Positions 32,348-41,607 of a stretch of 64,000 nt of DNA are shown here, in pieces. Each line of letters begins with the position of its first letter. Positions within the stretch are counted from its first letter, which is position 1. Both the position numbers and the translations under genes were made by a program. The stretch lies in NCBI RefSeq assembly GCF_937912035.1, contig NZ_CALDPF010000032.1:1-64000 (forward strand), read 5' to 3'. The notes under the pieces are model-generated. The model was given only the letters and a program-made list of their open reading frames with translations, was not told the origin of the DNA and did no database searches. The DNA comes from an uncultured Bacteroides sp. GTDB lineage: Bacteria; Bacteroidota; Bacteroidia; Bacteroidales; Bacteroidaceae.

Positions 32348-33808
32348 ATGATGCTTAAACAAACAAAAATCGTTGCGTCCATTTCAGATTTGCGCTGTGA
32401 AGTGGATTTTATCAGAGATCTTTTTAATGCGGGTATGAATGTTGTTCGTATGAACACTGCGCATGCCAGCCGCGAGGGTTTCGAAAAGTTGATATCCAAT
32501 GTGCGCGAAGTATCTAACCGTATTGCAATCCTTATGGATACTAAAGGTCCAGAGGTGCGTACTACAGCCAGTGCTGAAGGACCTATCGATTTTAAGATAG
32601 GTGATAAAGTACAGATCGTAGGTAATCCTGATCAGGAGACTACTCGCGAATGTATTGCGGTAACTTATAAGAGTTTTGTTCATGACCTTTCTGTTGGAGC
32701 TTCAGTTTTGATTGATGACGGTGATTTGGCTTTGACTGTAGTTGATAAGAATGAAACAACTTTGTTCTGCGAAGTACAGAATGACGCCACTTTAGGTAGT
32801 AAAAAAAGCGTTAATGTTCCTGGGGTACGTATCAATCTTCCTTCATTGACAGAAAAAGACCGTAACAATATTCTTTACGCTATAGAAAAAGATATTGACT
32901 TTATCGCTCACTCGTTTGTTCGTAATCGTCAGGATGTATTAGATATACGTGAGATACTTGATGCTCACAACAGTGATATCAAGATTATAGCCAAGATTGA
33001 AAATCAGGAAGGTGTTGACAATATAGATGAAATTCTTGAAGTTGCAGATGGGGTTATGGTTGCTCGCGGTGACCTTGGTATCGAAGTCGCTCAGGAACGT
33101 ATCCCTGGTATACAGCGTCAGCTCATCAAGAAATGTATTCTTGCTCGTAAGCCTGTTATCGTAGCTACACAGATGCTTCATACAATGATTAACAATCCTC
33201 GTCCTACACGTGCTGAAGTAACTGATATTGCTAATGCTATTTATTATCGTACAGACGCATTGATGCTTAGTGGTGAAACTGCTTACGGTAAATATCCTGT
33301 AGAAGCAGTTAAGACTATGACTAAGATTGCAGCTCAGGCTGAAAAGGATAAAATGGAGGAAAATGATATACCAATTCGTCTTACTCCAGAAAATGCTGAT
33401 GTAACAAGCTTCTTGGCTAAATCAGCAGTTCGCGCTACAAACTTGATGCCTATTCATGCCATTATTACTGACAGTTTCAGTGGACTTACTGCTCGCAGTC
33501 TCGCAGCGTATCGTGGAAAATATCCTGTTCTTGCTATCTGTTATAAAGAAAAGACTATGCGTCATCTTGCTCTGTCATACGGAGTAGAAGCTATCTATAT
33601 GCCGGAAAAAGCGAACGGTCAGGAATATTACTTCACTGCTCTTCGCAAACTTATTACCGACGGTGTTCTTTCTGGTAACGACATGGTGGCATATTTGAGT
33701 AGTGGTAAGGCAGGAACTAAGACTTCATTCCTTGAAATCAATCAGGTGAATGATGTTCTTGAGCATGCTGACGACTATGTTCTTCCAAATAAAAACCGTT
33801 ACTTATAA
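32348..33808 (+). CDS. pyk: Pyruvate kinase
   Basis: A 486-residue pyruvate kinase, producing ATP and pyruvate from phosphoenolpyruvate. Present are the N-terminal barrel start KIVASISDLRCEVDFIRDLFNAGMNVVRMN (split across the first beta-alpha units), the substrate loop MDTKGPEVR, the active-site Lys/Glu/Asp region IIAKIENQEGVDNIDEI, and the family signature ATQMLHTMINNPRPTRAEV. The C-terminal domain is complete. The first two codons are both ATG; either could start translation. Confidence 0.96.
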   Translation: MMLKQTKIVASISDLRCEVDFIRDLFNAGMNVVRMNTAHASREGFEKLISNVREVSNRIAILMDTKGPEVRTTASAEGPIDFKIGDKVQIVGNPDQETTRECIAVTYKSFVHDLSVGASVLIDDGDLALTVVDKNETTLFCEVQNDATLGSKKSVNVPGVRINLPSLTEKDRNNILYAIEKDIDFIAHSFVRNRQDVLDIREILDAHNSDIKIIAKIENQEGVDNIDEILEVADGVMVARGDLGIEVAQERIPGIQRQLIKKCILARKPVIVATQMLHTMINNPRPTRAEVTDIANAIYYRTDALMLSGETAYGKYPVEAVKTMTKIAAQAEKDKMEENDIPIRLTPENADVTSFLAKSAVRATNLMPIHAIITDSFSGLTARSLAAYRGKYPVLAICYKEKTMRHLALSYGVEAIYMPEKANGQEYYFTALRKLITDGVLSGNDMVAYLSSGKAGTKTSFLEINQVNDVLEHADDYVLPNKNRYL

Positions 33809-33814
33809 TCGATA

Positions 33815-34456
33815 ATGAAAGAAACGGACGCACTGGACGATTATATACTTCGTCACATTGATGAAGAAGGAGAATATCTGAAAGCATTATATCGGGCGAC
33901 GCATGTGAAATTACTGCGTCCCCGTATGGCTTCCGGACATCTTCAGGGGCGAATGTTGAAAATGTTTGTACAGATGATTCGTCCGAAACAGGTGCTTGAA
34001 ATAGGCACATATAGCGGTTATTCCGCTCTTTGTCTGGCTGAGGGCCTTGAAGATGGAGCAATGCTTCATACATTTGAGATTAATGATGAACAGGAGGATT
34101 TCACACGTCCATGGCTGGAAAATTCACCATACGCTGACAAAATCAAGTTCTATATAGGTGATGCTATGGAAATAGTTCCTACTTTGGATATAACATTTGA
34201 CCTTGTGTTTATGGATGGAAACAAGCGTTACTATGTTGATTACTACGAAATGATTTTCAAGCAGCTTCGTAAAGGTGGATATATCCTTGCCGACAACACA
34301 TTGTGGGATGGTCATGTACTGGAAGAAAATCCTCATCATACGGACCTTCAGACAATAGGAATAAAGAAATTCAATGACTTGGTAGCTGCCGACGAGAGAG
34401 TGGAGAAAGTAATATTGCCCATGCGCGACGGGCTTACCGTAATAAGAAAAAAATAA
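33815..34456 (+). CDS. Class I SAM-dependent O-methyltransferase
   Basis: A 213-residue methyltransferase of the caffeoyl-CoA/catechol O-methyltransferase-like family. The SAM-binding motif is VLEIGTYSGYSALCLAEGL, and FDLVFMDGNKRYYVDYYE and GGYILADNTLWDGHVL carry the metal and catalytic positions. It starts 6 bases after pyk and is followed 8 bases on by rbfA, so it sits inside an operon. The substrate in bacteria of this type is not known. Confidence 0.88.
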   Translation: MKETDALDDYILRHIDEEGEYLKALYRATHVKLLRPRMASGHLQGRMLKMFVQMIRPKQVLEIGTYSGYSALCLAEGLEDGAMLHTFEINDEQEDFTRPWLENSPYADKIKFYIGDAMEIVPTLDITFDLVFMDGNKRYYVDYYEMIFKQLRKGGYILADNTLWDGHVLEENPHHTDLQTIGIKKFNDLVAADERVEKVILPMRDGLTVIRKK

Positions 34457-34464
34457 AAGATAAT

Positions 34465-34800
34465 ATGGAAACTACCAGACAAAACAAAATAGCCAGACTC
34501 ATTCAGAAAGAATTGAGCGAGATGTTTCTGTTGCAGACAAAATCAATGCCGGGAGTACTTGTTTCTGTCAGCATAGTCAGAATCAGTCCTGATATGAGTT
34601 ATGCTCGTGCATACTTGAGTGTTTTTCCTTCTGAAAGAGGAGAGGAAATAGTTAAGAACATCAATGACAATATGAAGTCAATCCGTTATGAACTTGGTAA
34701 CCGTGTTCGTCACCAGTTGCGTATCATTCCGGAACTGAAATTCTTCATCGACGATTCACTTGATTACGTTGAAAAGATTGATAAACTTCTGAACGATTAA
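34465..34800 (+). CDS. rbfA: Ribosome-binding factor A
   Basis: A 111-residue RbfA, which binds the 30S subunit and assists 16S rRNA 5'-end maturation and cold adaptation. The N-terminus RQNKIARLIQKELSEMF and the KH-like core VSIVRISPDMSYARAYLSVFP, then VRHQLRIIPELKFFIDDSLDY, are classic. Length is normal. It is in an operon with the methyltransferase and the permease downstream. Confidence 0.95.
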   Translation: METTRQNKIARLIQKELSEMFLLQTKSMPGVLVSVSIVRISPDMSYARAYLSVFPSERGEEIVKNINDNMKSIRYELGNRVRHQLRIIPELKFFIDDSLDYVEKIDKLLND

Positions 34801-34833
34801 ATGTCGTCATTTAAAAAAATAAGTTCATCGTGA
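34801..34833 (+). other. Ten-codon reading frame overlapping the start of the permease gene
   Basis: Directly after the rbfA stop, an ATG opens MSSFKKISSS, whose TGA (34831-34833) overlaps the GTG start (34830-34832) of the next gene. There is no separate ribosome-binding site for the GTG, so termination-reinitiation could set its translation. It may simply be chance. Confidence 0.3.
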
Positions 34834-36053
34834 ATTTTCCTTTTTTTATTGCTAAAAGGTATCTATTCTCAAAGAAATCGCATAATGCCATAAATGTAAT
34901 TTCTGTTATATCTGTGTGCGGAGTCGCTTTGGCCACACTGGCCATGGTCTGCACACTTTCTGTTTTTAACGGGTTTCAGGATATGGTGGCGACATTCTTT
35001 ACGGCTTTTGACCCACAGATTAAGATTACATCCGTCAAGGGAAAAGTGTTTGACGGAAGCGCACCGGTATTTTCCGAAATCAGAACGATGCCTGAGATTG
35101 CCGTGTATTCAGAATCCGTGGAGGATAATGCCATGGTGCAATATAAAGGCCGCCAGGTGATGGCAATAATAAAAGGGGTGGAGGACAATTTTGATAAACT
35201 TACCCCTATAGATAGCATCCTCTTCGGTCGGGGAGAACTTATTCTTCACGATGAGGTGGTAGATTATGCGATACCAGGTCTCCAACTTCTATCGACATTA
35301 GGCTCCGGAATACGTTTCCTTGATCCATTGGAAATATATGCTCCTAAACGTGGAAGTCGTATCAACATGTCAAATCCTATGAGCAGTTTTGTCAGCGACC
35401 AGCTATTCTCGTCAGGACTGACATTTACAGTGAATCAGGAGAAATACGATGCCTCGTATATTATAACATCTATTGGCTTTGCGCGCCGTCTCTTCCAGTA
35501 TACAAATGAAGTAACTGCCGTCAATCTTCGACTTATTGGTAGTGCTGATGAGAATAATGTAATAAAAAAACTAAAAGAGAAATTAGGTGATGATTTCTGT
35601 ATTCAGAACCGTTATGAACAGCAGGCAGATACATTCAGAATAATGGAAATTGAAAAACTCATTTCTTATATATTCCTTGTATTTATTCTGATGATAGCAT
35701 GTTTCAATGTTATCGGTTCGCTTTCAATGCTTATTATAGACAAGAAAAATGATGTGCAGACATTACGAAATCTTGGAGCCTCTGACAGTCAGATAGTGCG
35801 GATATTTCTTTTTGAAGGAAGGATGATTTCTTTCATAGGAGCAATTTCAGGAGTAATAATAGGCCTTATCCTATGTCTTATTCAGCAGAAATATGGGATA
35901 ATATCACTGGGAAGTGCAGGAAGTTTCGTAGTAGATTCTTATCCAGTGAGTGTTCATATTGGGGATGTGGTACTTGTATTTGCTACAGTGCTTGTTGTTG
36001 GCTTTATTTCAGTATGGTATCCAGTCAGATATCTCAGTCGTAGACTATTATAG
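34830..36053 (+). CDS. LolC/LolE-type ABC transporter permease
   Basis: A 407-residue inner-membrane permease of the FtsX/MacB/LolC-E family. The N-terminal IAKRYLFSKKSHNAINVISVISV with one helix is followed by a large periplasmic domain (residues about 45-265). Three more helices complete the FtsX domain; the coupling stretch IDKKNDVQTLRNLGASDSQI is diagnostic. Lipoprotein release from the inner membrane is the family's typical role. No ATPase gene lies next to it, so its partner (LolD) must be elsewhere. The start is a GTG. Confidence 0.85.
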   Translation: MNFPFFIAKRYLFSKKSHNAINVISVISVCGVALATLAMVCTLSVFNGFQDMVATFFTAFDPQIKITSVKGKVFDGSAPVFSEIRTMPEIAVYSESVEDNAMVQYKGRQVMAIIKGVEDNFDKLTPIDSILFGRGELILHDEVVDYAIPGLQLLSTLGSGIRFLDPLEIYAPKRGSRINMSNPMSSFVSDQLFSSGLTFTVNQEKYDASYIITSIGFARRLFQYTNEVTAVNLRLIGSADENNVIKKLKEKLGDDFCIQNRYEQQADTFRIMEIEKLISYIFLVFILMIACFNVIGSLSMLIIDKKNDVQTLRNLGASDSQIVRIFLFEGRMISFIGAISGVIIGLILCLIQQKYGIISLGSAGSFVVDSYPVSVHIGDVVLVFATVLVVGFISVWYPVRYLSRRLL

Positions 36054-36055
36054 GG

Positions 36056-36898
36056 TTATTCAAGAGTAATACTTCTTACTTCAATATTCTCATTCAGGAA
36101 AATAGAAGCCGATTCCTTAAATTTTTCCACTGATTCTGTTGTGAGAAATTCACATTTTCCTTTTTGGGTACATCTGTTAGATATTTCATAATGTCTGCTT
36201 AGATAATCTTTCAGGCTTGCAGCAACATATTCTCCCTGAGTTATTATATTTATTCCTTGAGGAGTAAATTTTCTTATTTTGTCAATAAGTAGAGGATAGT
36301 GTGTACATCCCAATACTATTGTGTCAATATCTTTGTCCTTGCTAAGCAGTTCGTTGATATATTTCTTTACGAAAAAATCTGCACCCTCCGAATCATATTC
36401 CTTGTTTTCAACAAGAGGAACCCACATCGGACATGCAACTCCATTGACAGTAATATCAGGGAATAGTTTCTTTATTTCCATTGGATATGATTCAGAACGT
36501 ATAGTACCGGATGTAGCAAGAATACCTACATGACGGCTTTTAGTGGCTTCTCCGATACTTTCTGCTGTTGGTCTGATAACTCCAAGTACGCGTCTGGAAT
36601 CGTCCAAATATGGCAAGTCGTTTTGTTGTATGCTTCTTAATGCTTTTGCTGATGCTGTATTACATGCCAGTATTACTAGTGGGCATCCCATTTCGAATAG
36701 TTTTACAACTGCTTCCAGCGTAAATTCATACACAACTTCGAACGAGCGAGTGCCATACGGTGTGCGTGCATTGTCTCCCAAATATATGTAATCATATTCG
36801 GGTAATAATTTTCTGATTTCTTTCAATATTGTCAGTCCGCCGTAGCCGGAGTCGAATACACCTATAGGTCCTTTTATCAAGCTTTTCAGATATGGCAT
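36056..36898 (-). CDS. murI: Glutamate racemase
   Basis: A 280-residue cofactor-independent glutamate racemase making D-glutamate for peptidoglycan. The paired catalytic cysteines lie in VILACNTASAKAL and VLGCTHYPLL, and the N-terminal GVFDSGYGGLTILKEI holds the substrate-binding Asp-Ser. It is the last gene of the minus-strand envelope group but is separated from the skp genes by a terminator. It ends only 2 bases from the convergent permease stop. Confidence 0.95.
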   Translation of the reverse strand: MPYLKSLIKGPIGVFDSGYGGLTILKEIRKLLPEYDYIYLGDNARTPYGTRSFEVVYEFTLEAVVKLFEMGCPLVILACNTASAKALRSIQQNDLPYLDDSRRVLGVIRPTAESIGEATKSRHVGILATSGTIRSESYPMEIKKLFPDITVNGVACPMWVPLVENKEYDSEGADFFVKKYINELLSKDKDIDTIVLGCTHYPLLIDKIRKFTPQGINIITQGEYVAASLKDYLSRHYEISNRCTQKGKCEFLTTESVEKFKESASIFLNENIEVRSITLE

Positions 36899-36915
36899 GT
36901 TTTCTCAAAATTAAA

Positions 36916-36964
36916 AAGTGAAGAACCTGTACACATCAAGTTTGTGTAAACAGATTCTTCACTT
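36916..36964 (-). terminator. Terminator after the second Skp-like gene
   Basis: AAGTGAAGAA (36916-36925) pairs with TTCTTCACTT (36955-36964), with a second inner stem. The T run on the minus strand is at 36911-36917. Confidence 0.8.
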
Positions 36965-36986
36965 AAACTATATGTTAAATTAAATA

Positions 36987-37544
36987 TTAGTTTCCTGCTG
37001 GAAGTGTAGCAGGTACCTGTGGTACGTATGGAGCAGCTGTTAAGCTAATACCGAGATTAGTCTTAATATCGTTTGTGATGTCCTTAGCTTGAGTTTCGTC
37101 TATATAAGGTATATCAGTACGGTTTAAGTCAAATACGAATACATAACTACCGGCTTTACCTACAGCTTGAACGGCTTTTTCCATTTTTTCATATATAGGA
37201 GTCATCATGTCTCTATATGCTTTTTCCAATTGCTGTTGCGCATCCTGTTGGAACTGCATTCCTTTTTCTGAAAGTTCCTGAAGCTCTTTCTGACGACGTT
37301 CAAGGATGTTTTGAGGAAGGTTTTTCTGTTCCTGCTGGAATTCGGCGAACTTTTTGTTGAATTCGTCAGACGCACGTTTGATTTCATCCTCATATTGTTT
37401 TCTTAATGCCTGGATGTCTGTCTGAGCCTTAGCGTATTCAGGCATTACAGGGATAATTGATTCTGATTTGAAGTATCCGAACTTCTGTGCAAATATGCTC
37501 ATTGGTGCAACGAGCATAAGCAATAATGCTAATTTTTTCAACAT
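36987..37544 (-). CDS. Skp/OmpH-family periplasmic chaperone (second copy)
   Basis: A 185-residue exported protein. After a signal peptide (MLKKLALLLMLVAPMSIFAQ) come KFGYFKSESIIPVMPEYAKA, the Skp opening strand, and a long coiled coil of charged residues (about 45-125). These form the tentacle arms that hold unfolded outer-membrane proteins. The C-terminus is Pro/Ala-rich (APYVPQVPATLPAGN), unlike the first copy. It has its own promoter at 37607-37614. It is probably a paralogue of the neighbouring gene by duplication. Confidence 0.88.
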   Translation of the reverse strand: MLKKLALLLMLVAPMSIFAQKFGYFKSESIIPVMPEYAKAQTDIQALRKQYEDEIKRASDEFNKKFAEFQQEQKNLPQNILERRQKELQELSEKGMQFQQDAQQQLEKAYRDMMTPIYEKMEKAVQAVGKAGSYVFVFDLNRTDIPYIDETQAKDITNDIKTNLGISLTAAPYVPQVPATLPAGN

Positions 37545-37606
37545 AATCTTTGTATTCTATTTTATTATTAATTCTTCTGTTGTAGAGTGTGTTTCCCTTT
37601 CGGTTG

Positions 37607-37614
37607 CAAATGTA
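37607..37614 (-). promoter_or_regulatory. Promoter -7 element (TACATTTG) of the second skp-like gene
   Basis: A minus-strand box 63 bases upstream of the start at 37544, just before the upstream gene's stop codon. Confidence 0.45.
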
Positions 37615-37619
37615 TAAAA

Positions 37620-38135
37620 TTATTTTGAATATCCTAATTTCAAAAGGACTTCATTGCTAATATCTATACGAGGAGAAGCAAAAATCATACTTTGTGCAGA
37701 TGCTCTGTCTATTACAGCGTCATATCCTTTCTGAGTTGCGATTTCCTTCACTGCATTGTATATTGCATCCTGTATAGGGGATATAAGTTCCTGTCTTTTC
37801 TTCATTGCTTCACCTTGAGGACCGAAGTAGGTTTGTCTCAATTCGGCAGCTTCTTTTTCCTTGGCAATTATTTCTTCTTCTTTGGCTGTTCTTTGTTCGG
37901 CATTCATAGTCTGAGCAGATTTCTGATATGCTTCATACAATGCTTTTGCTTCTTTGGATTTTGCTTCAATTTCGGTCTGCCATTGTTTTGACAGACTTTC
38001 CATTTGCTTGTTCGCCTGTTCGTATGAAGGTATCTGCTTCAGGATAAACTCCATGTCTATAAGGGCAAATTTCTGAGCCTGTGCTGTCATCATGCCTGCC
38101 ATGACAATCAGTAGAGATAGAAACATTTTCTTCAT
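37620..38135 (-). CDS. Skp/OmpH-family periplasmic chaperone (first copy)
   Basis: A 171-residue exported Skp/OmpH protein with signal peptide (MKKMFLSLLIVMAGMMTAQA), the opening strand KFALIDMEFILKQIPSYEQA, and a coiled-coil body. The ending AVIDRASAQSMIFASPRIDISNEVLLKLG is typical of Skp. It lies 57 bases downstream of bamA, the usual bacterial order, so it likely hands nascent outer-membrane proteins to the BAM complex. Confidence 0.93.
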   Translation of the reverse strand: MKKMFLSLLIVMAGMMTAQAQKFALIDMEFILKQIPSYEQANKQMESLSKQWQTEIEAKSKEAKALYEAYQKSAQTMNAEQRTAKEEEIIAKEKEAAELRQTYFGPQGEAMKKRQELISPIQDAIYNAVKEIATQKGYDAVIDRASAQSMIFASPRIDISNEVLLKLGYSK

Positions 38136-38192
38136 AATCTTTCGTGTTTTAAATGGTTATTACTATCCGTTAATACGGTCAGGAGTCATTCG

Positions 38193-40844
38193 TTAGAACT
38201 CCTGTCCGATAATAAAGTGGAACTGGCTACCGCTATACTGCATAGAGCCGTTTATCTTGTCGAAACCGTATGCCCAGTCGATACCCATCATACCGATCAT
38301 AGGGAGGAAGATACGTACACCGACACCAGCTGAACGTTTCAACTGGAATGGGTTGAACTTGGATACGTCAGTCCATGCATTACCTGCTTCTACGAAACCG
38401 AGTGCATAGATACTTGTTGAGTTTTCAAGCATAAGTGGATATCTCAATTCTGCTCCAAGTCTTATGTATGCGTAACCTTCGCTACCGTATGGAGTCAACG
38501 AGCCGTTTTCGTAACCGCGAAGAGCTATAGTTTCGGATGCGTAGTTGTAGCTGTATCCTGTCATACCGTCACCACCCACGTAGAATGTCTCAAACGGAGA
38601 ACGTTTGTATTTATTGTAATGTCCCAGAATACCGAATTCAGTACGTGTCATCAATACCGGACATTTCTGAATAGGAAGGAGAGGAGTATAAGTCTTTGCT
38701 TTGAATTTCCATTTGTGGTATTCAATCCACTTGTACATGCTAGCTGCCTCCTCATAATTGTCTTTTCCGTAAGTAGAATAGTCTTTATTACTGAATAGTG
38801 AGTAAGGAGGAGTGAACGAAACTGATGCCGAGAATTCAGAACCGTATCTTGGGAAGATAGGGTTATCGGTTGAGTTTCTGGAAAGTGTAAGGTTCAAATT
38901 GATGTTGTTACAATTACCGGTGTTCATATACTGTCCATTGTTCAGTTTGATGTACAGGTAACTCCAGTCCTTAAGCATGAATCTCTGGTAAGACAGTTCT
39001 GCCGAGATAGTGAAATAGTCGTCAGGCCATCTCAGACGCTTACCCCAACCGATTGAAGCACCAAACATCTTGATTGACTTGTCTGGGTCGTAGTAAGATT
39101 CGTAGTTATTATAGTAGTTGCCATAATAGTTGTTGTAGTAGCTACCGTAACCGTAAAGCATGTTATAATAATTGTTCATATATGCCGAGTTATAGTAGTT
39201 GCTGCTTACGTCAGTCTGAACTGAGTAGAATGCTGATACAGAGAAAGACGTAGGGCGCTTTCCTCCAAACCATGGGTCGAAAAATGAAACACTGTACGAC
39301 TGATAGTATCTACCGTTTGTTTGACCACTGATTGTAAGTGTCTGACCGTCTCCTTGAGGAAGGATACCACGGTAATTGTCATTCTTTCTGAACAGGTTGG
39401 CAAACGAGAAGTTTGTGAACTTCAAACTCAGCTTACCGATAACACCTGTCTGTCCCCAACCTGCAGAGAATTCCACTTGGTCGTTGGCCTTTGATTCAAG
39501 CCCCCAGTTAATATCTACTGTACCGTCTTGTACGTTAGGTTGTACGTCTGGTTTAATATTTTCAGGATTGAAGTGTCCCATTTGTGCAATTTCACGATAT
39601 GAACGTTCAAGTGCCTCCTTGCTGAACAGGTCTCCAGGACGTGTTCTCAACTCACGGCGAACTATGTTTTCATACAGACGGTCGTTACCGTTGATTCGTA
39701 CATGGCTGATGGTAGCCTGCGGACCTTCGGTGATACGCATCTCCAAGTCGATAGAGTCTCCGTCTATGTTGATTTCCACTGGATCTAGGTTGTAGAACAC
39801 ATAACCTCTGTTGTAGTAGTTATTACCGATAGCGTCTTCATCACCACTTATACGTTCATTAAGAAGTTTCTGGTTATACACGTCACCTTTCTTCATTCTA
39901 AGCTGTTCGTTAAGCAAGTCCGAAGGGTATACGGTATTGCCCACCCAAGTAATGTCTCTCAGATAGTATTTTTCACCTTCGTAAATTTTCATGTATACGT
40001 TTACCGTCTTGTCATCAAATTGGCTTATACTATCCATTTCAATGAGTGCATCGCGGTAACCAAGTTCGTTATATTTGTCTATGATGAGCTGCTTGTCGGC
40101 TTCGAAGTTGCTCTCGATGAATTTCTTTGTACGGAAAAGGTTGATAAGTTTACCTTTTTCGTTTGTCTTTTTCATAACCCTCTTCAGCTTCTTGTCTGTA
40201 AGAACTGTGTTACCGTCAATTGTAATCTGGTGAACCTTGATTTTTTCCTTCTTGTCAATGTTCACATCTACATATACTTGTTCTACGTTGGCTGTATCTT
40301 CTCTCTCTATGATGTTTACCTCTGCGTTTTTGAAACCTTTTTCGTCGAAGTGTTTTTTGATAAGTATTTTCGCACGGTCAATAAGGTTAGGCGTAATCTG
40401 GCTACCTTTCACCAATCCAAGTTTTGCCTGCAAATCTTCGCGTTCGCTTTTCTTCACACCGTAGAAACGGATGTCTGTGATACGGGGACGTTGTTTCAAT
40501 TCAATGTGCAGATATATTTTGTTGTCTTCTATCTTGTCTGCCGAAATTTTCACGTCCGAAAATAATCCATGTCTCCAGTATTTCTTCACAGCTCCGGTTA
40601 TGTCATCGCCGGGCACGGTTATGGTTTGCCCAACAGCAAGACCTGAGATTCCTATGAGTACATAATCTTCATAGTTTTTCACACCAGTCACCTTGATATC
40701 GGCTATTTCATACTTTTTTGGCGAGCCGTTATATAGTATTACTGGTTTGTTGTTTTCGGTATTATTATCCTGGGCACAGACTTTTGTGTTCATGAAAGTC
40801 AGTCCCATGGTCATCATAGATATGAGTAAAAGACGGTATCTCAT
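38193..40844 (-). CDS. bamA: Outer-membrane assembly factor BamA
   Basis: An 883-residue Omp85 protein: signal peptide, five POTRA domains over about residues 45-460 (ITDIRFYGVKKSEREDLQAK, ISHVRINGNDRLYENIV and so on), and a 16-strand barrel ending in FHFIIGQEF. The lid-loop motif appears as the VRIFLPMIGMMGIDWAYGF region. Residues about 545-585 form an odd insert very rich in Tyr and Asn, predicted to be an extracellular loop. It lies 10 bases downstream of uppS and upstream of the skp genes, an envelope-biogenesis operon. Confidence 0.95.
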   Translation of the reverse strand: MRYRLLLISMMTMGLTFMNTKVCAQDNNTENNKPVILYNGSPKKYEIADIKVTGVKNYEDYVLIGISGLAVGQTITVPGDDITGAVKKYWRHGLFSDVKISADKIEDNKIYLHIELKQRPRITDIRFYGVKKSEREDLQAKLGLVKGSQITPNLIDRAKILIKKHFDEKGFKNAEVNIIEREDTANVEQVYVDVNIDKKEKIKVHQITIDGNTVLTDKKLKRVMKKTNEKGKLINLFRTKKFIESNFEADKQLIIDKYNELGYRDALIEMDSISQFDDKTVNVYMKIYEGEKYYLRDITWVGNTVYPSDLLNEQLRMKKGDVYNQKLLNERISGDEDAIGNNYYNRGYVFYNLDPVEINIDGDSIDLEMRITEGPQATISHVRINGNDRLYENIVRRELRTRPGDLFSKEALERSYREIAQMGHFNPENIKPDVQPNVQDGTVDINWGLESKANDQVEFSAGWGQTGVIGKLSLKFTNFSFANLFRKNDNYRGILPQGDGQTLTISGQTNGRYYQSYSVSFFDPWFGGKRPTSFSVSAFYSVQTDVSSNYYNSAYMNNYYNMLYGYGSYYNNYYGNYYNNYESYYDPDKSIKMFGASIGWGKRLRWPDDYFTISAELSYQRFMLKDWSYLYIKLNNGQYMNTGNCNNINLNLTLSRNSTDNPIFPRYGSEFSASVSFTPPYSLFSNKDYSTYGKDNYEEAASMYKWIEYHKWKFKAKTYTPLLPIQKCPVLMTRTEFGILGHYNKYKRSPFETFYVGGDGMTGYSYNYASETIALRGYENGSLTPYGSEGYAYIRLGAELRYPLMLENSTSIYALGFVEAGNAWTDVSKFNPFQLKRSAGVGVRIFLPMIGMMGIDWAYGFDKINGSMQYSGSQFHFIIGQEF

Positions 40845-40853
40845 TGCTTAATA

Positions 40854-41585
40854 TTATAATTGTTCACTAGTTTTTCCAAATCTGCGTTCTCTTCCTTGGT
40901 AGTCGCAAATAGCCTTACAAAGTTCCTCTTCCTTGAAATCCGGCCAGTAAGTGTCGCAGAAATACAGTTCAGAGTATGCACATTGCCACAAAAGGTAGTT
41001 GCTTAACCTTATCTCGCCTCCTGTTCTTATCAGCAGTTCAGGGTCAGGCATGTAATTTGTAGCCAAATGGCTGTCAATAGTCTTGTCGGTTATTTCGTTG
41101 GCAGACAGTTCACCTCGTTTCACTTTCTCGGCAATCTGTTTCGCAGCTTCTGTAATTTCCCATTTCGATGAGTAGCTCAAGGCTAATGTCAGACACATTC
41201 CTGTATTATGGGATGTATTTTCTATGCATCTGTTCAAACGTTCAAGAACATCTTCCGGCAGTCTTGAAGTATCACCAATAATTCTGAAACTTATATTGTT
41301 TTTCATGAAAGTTTCTTCTTCTATTGAATCCATAAGAAGACTCATCAGAGCTGCTACCTCATCCGCTGGTCTGTTCCAGTTTTCTGTGGAGAAAGTATAT
41401 AATGTCAGGAATTTTACACCAAGTCTGGCCGATTCTTCTGCTATTATGTGTACAGTTTCAGCTCCGGCCTGATGACCGAAAGTGCGTGCATGCCCTTTTT
41501 CCTTTGCCCATCTTCCGTTTCCGTCCATTATTATGGCAATATGTGCCGGAACTTTGGTTTTGTCTATTTTATCTCTATATAGCAT
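40854..41585 (-). CDS. uppS: Isoprenyl transferase (undecaprenyl diphosphate synthase)
   Basis: A 243-residue cis-prenyltransferase that makes the C55 lipid carrier for peptidoglycan and surface glycans. [17 protein letters not shown] carries the catalytic Asp, [11 protein letters not shown] is present, and the C-terminal [20 protein letters not shown]-like motif (here [12 protein letters not shown] then [17 protein letters not shown]) binds the diphosphate. Length is standard. It is in an operon with bamA; upstream lies a lipoprotein gene 23 bases away. Confidence 0.95.
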   Translation of the reverse strand: [243 protein letters not shown]

Positions 41586-41607
41586 TGTTTTTTTCTGTAA
41601 ATAGTAA

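Noticed and set aside
36987..38135. Recent tandem duplication of skp
   Set aside because: The two proteins share fold and signal-peptide type but differ widely in sequence and C-terminus, so any duplication is ancient.
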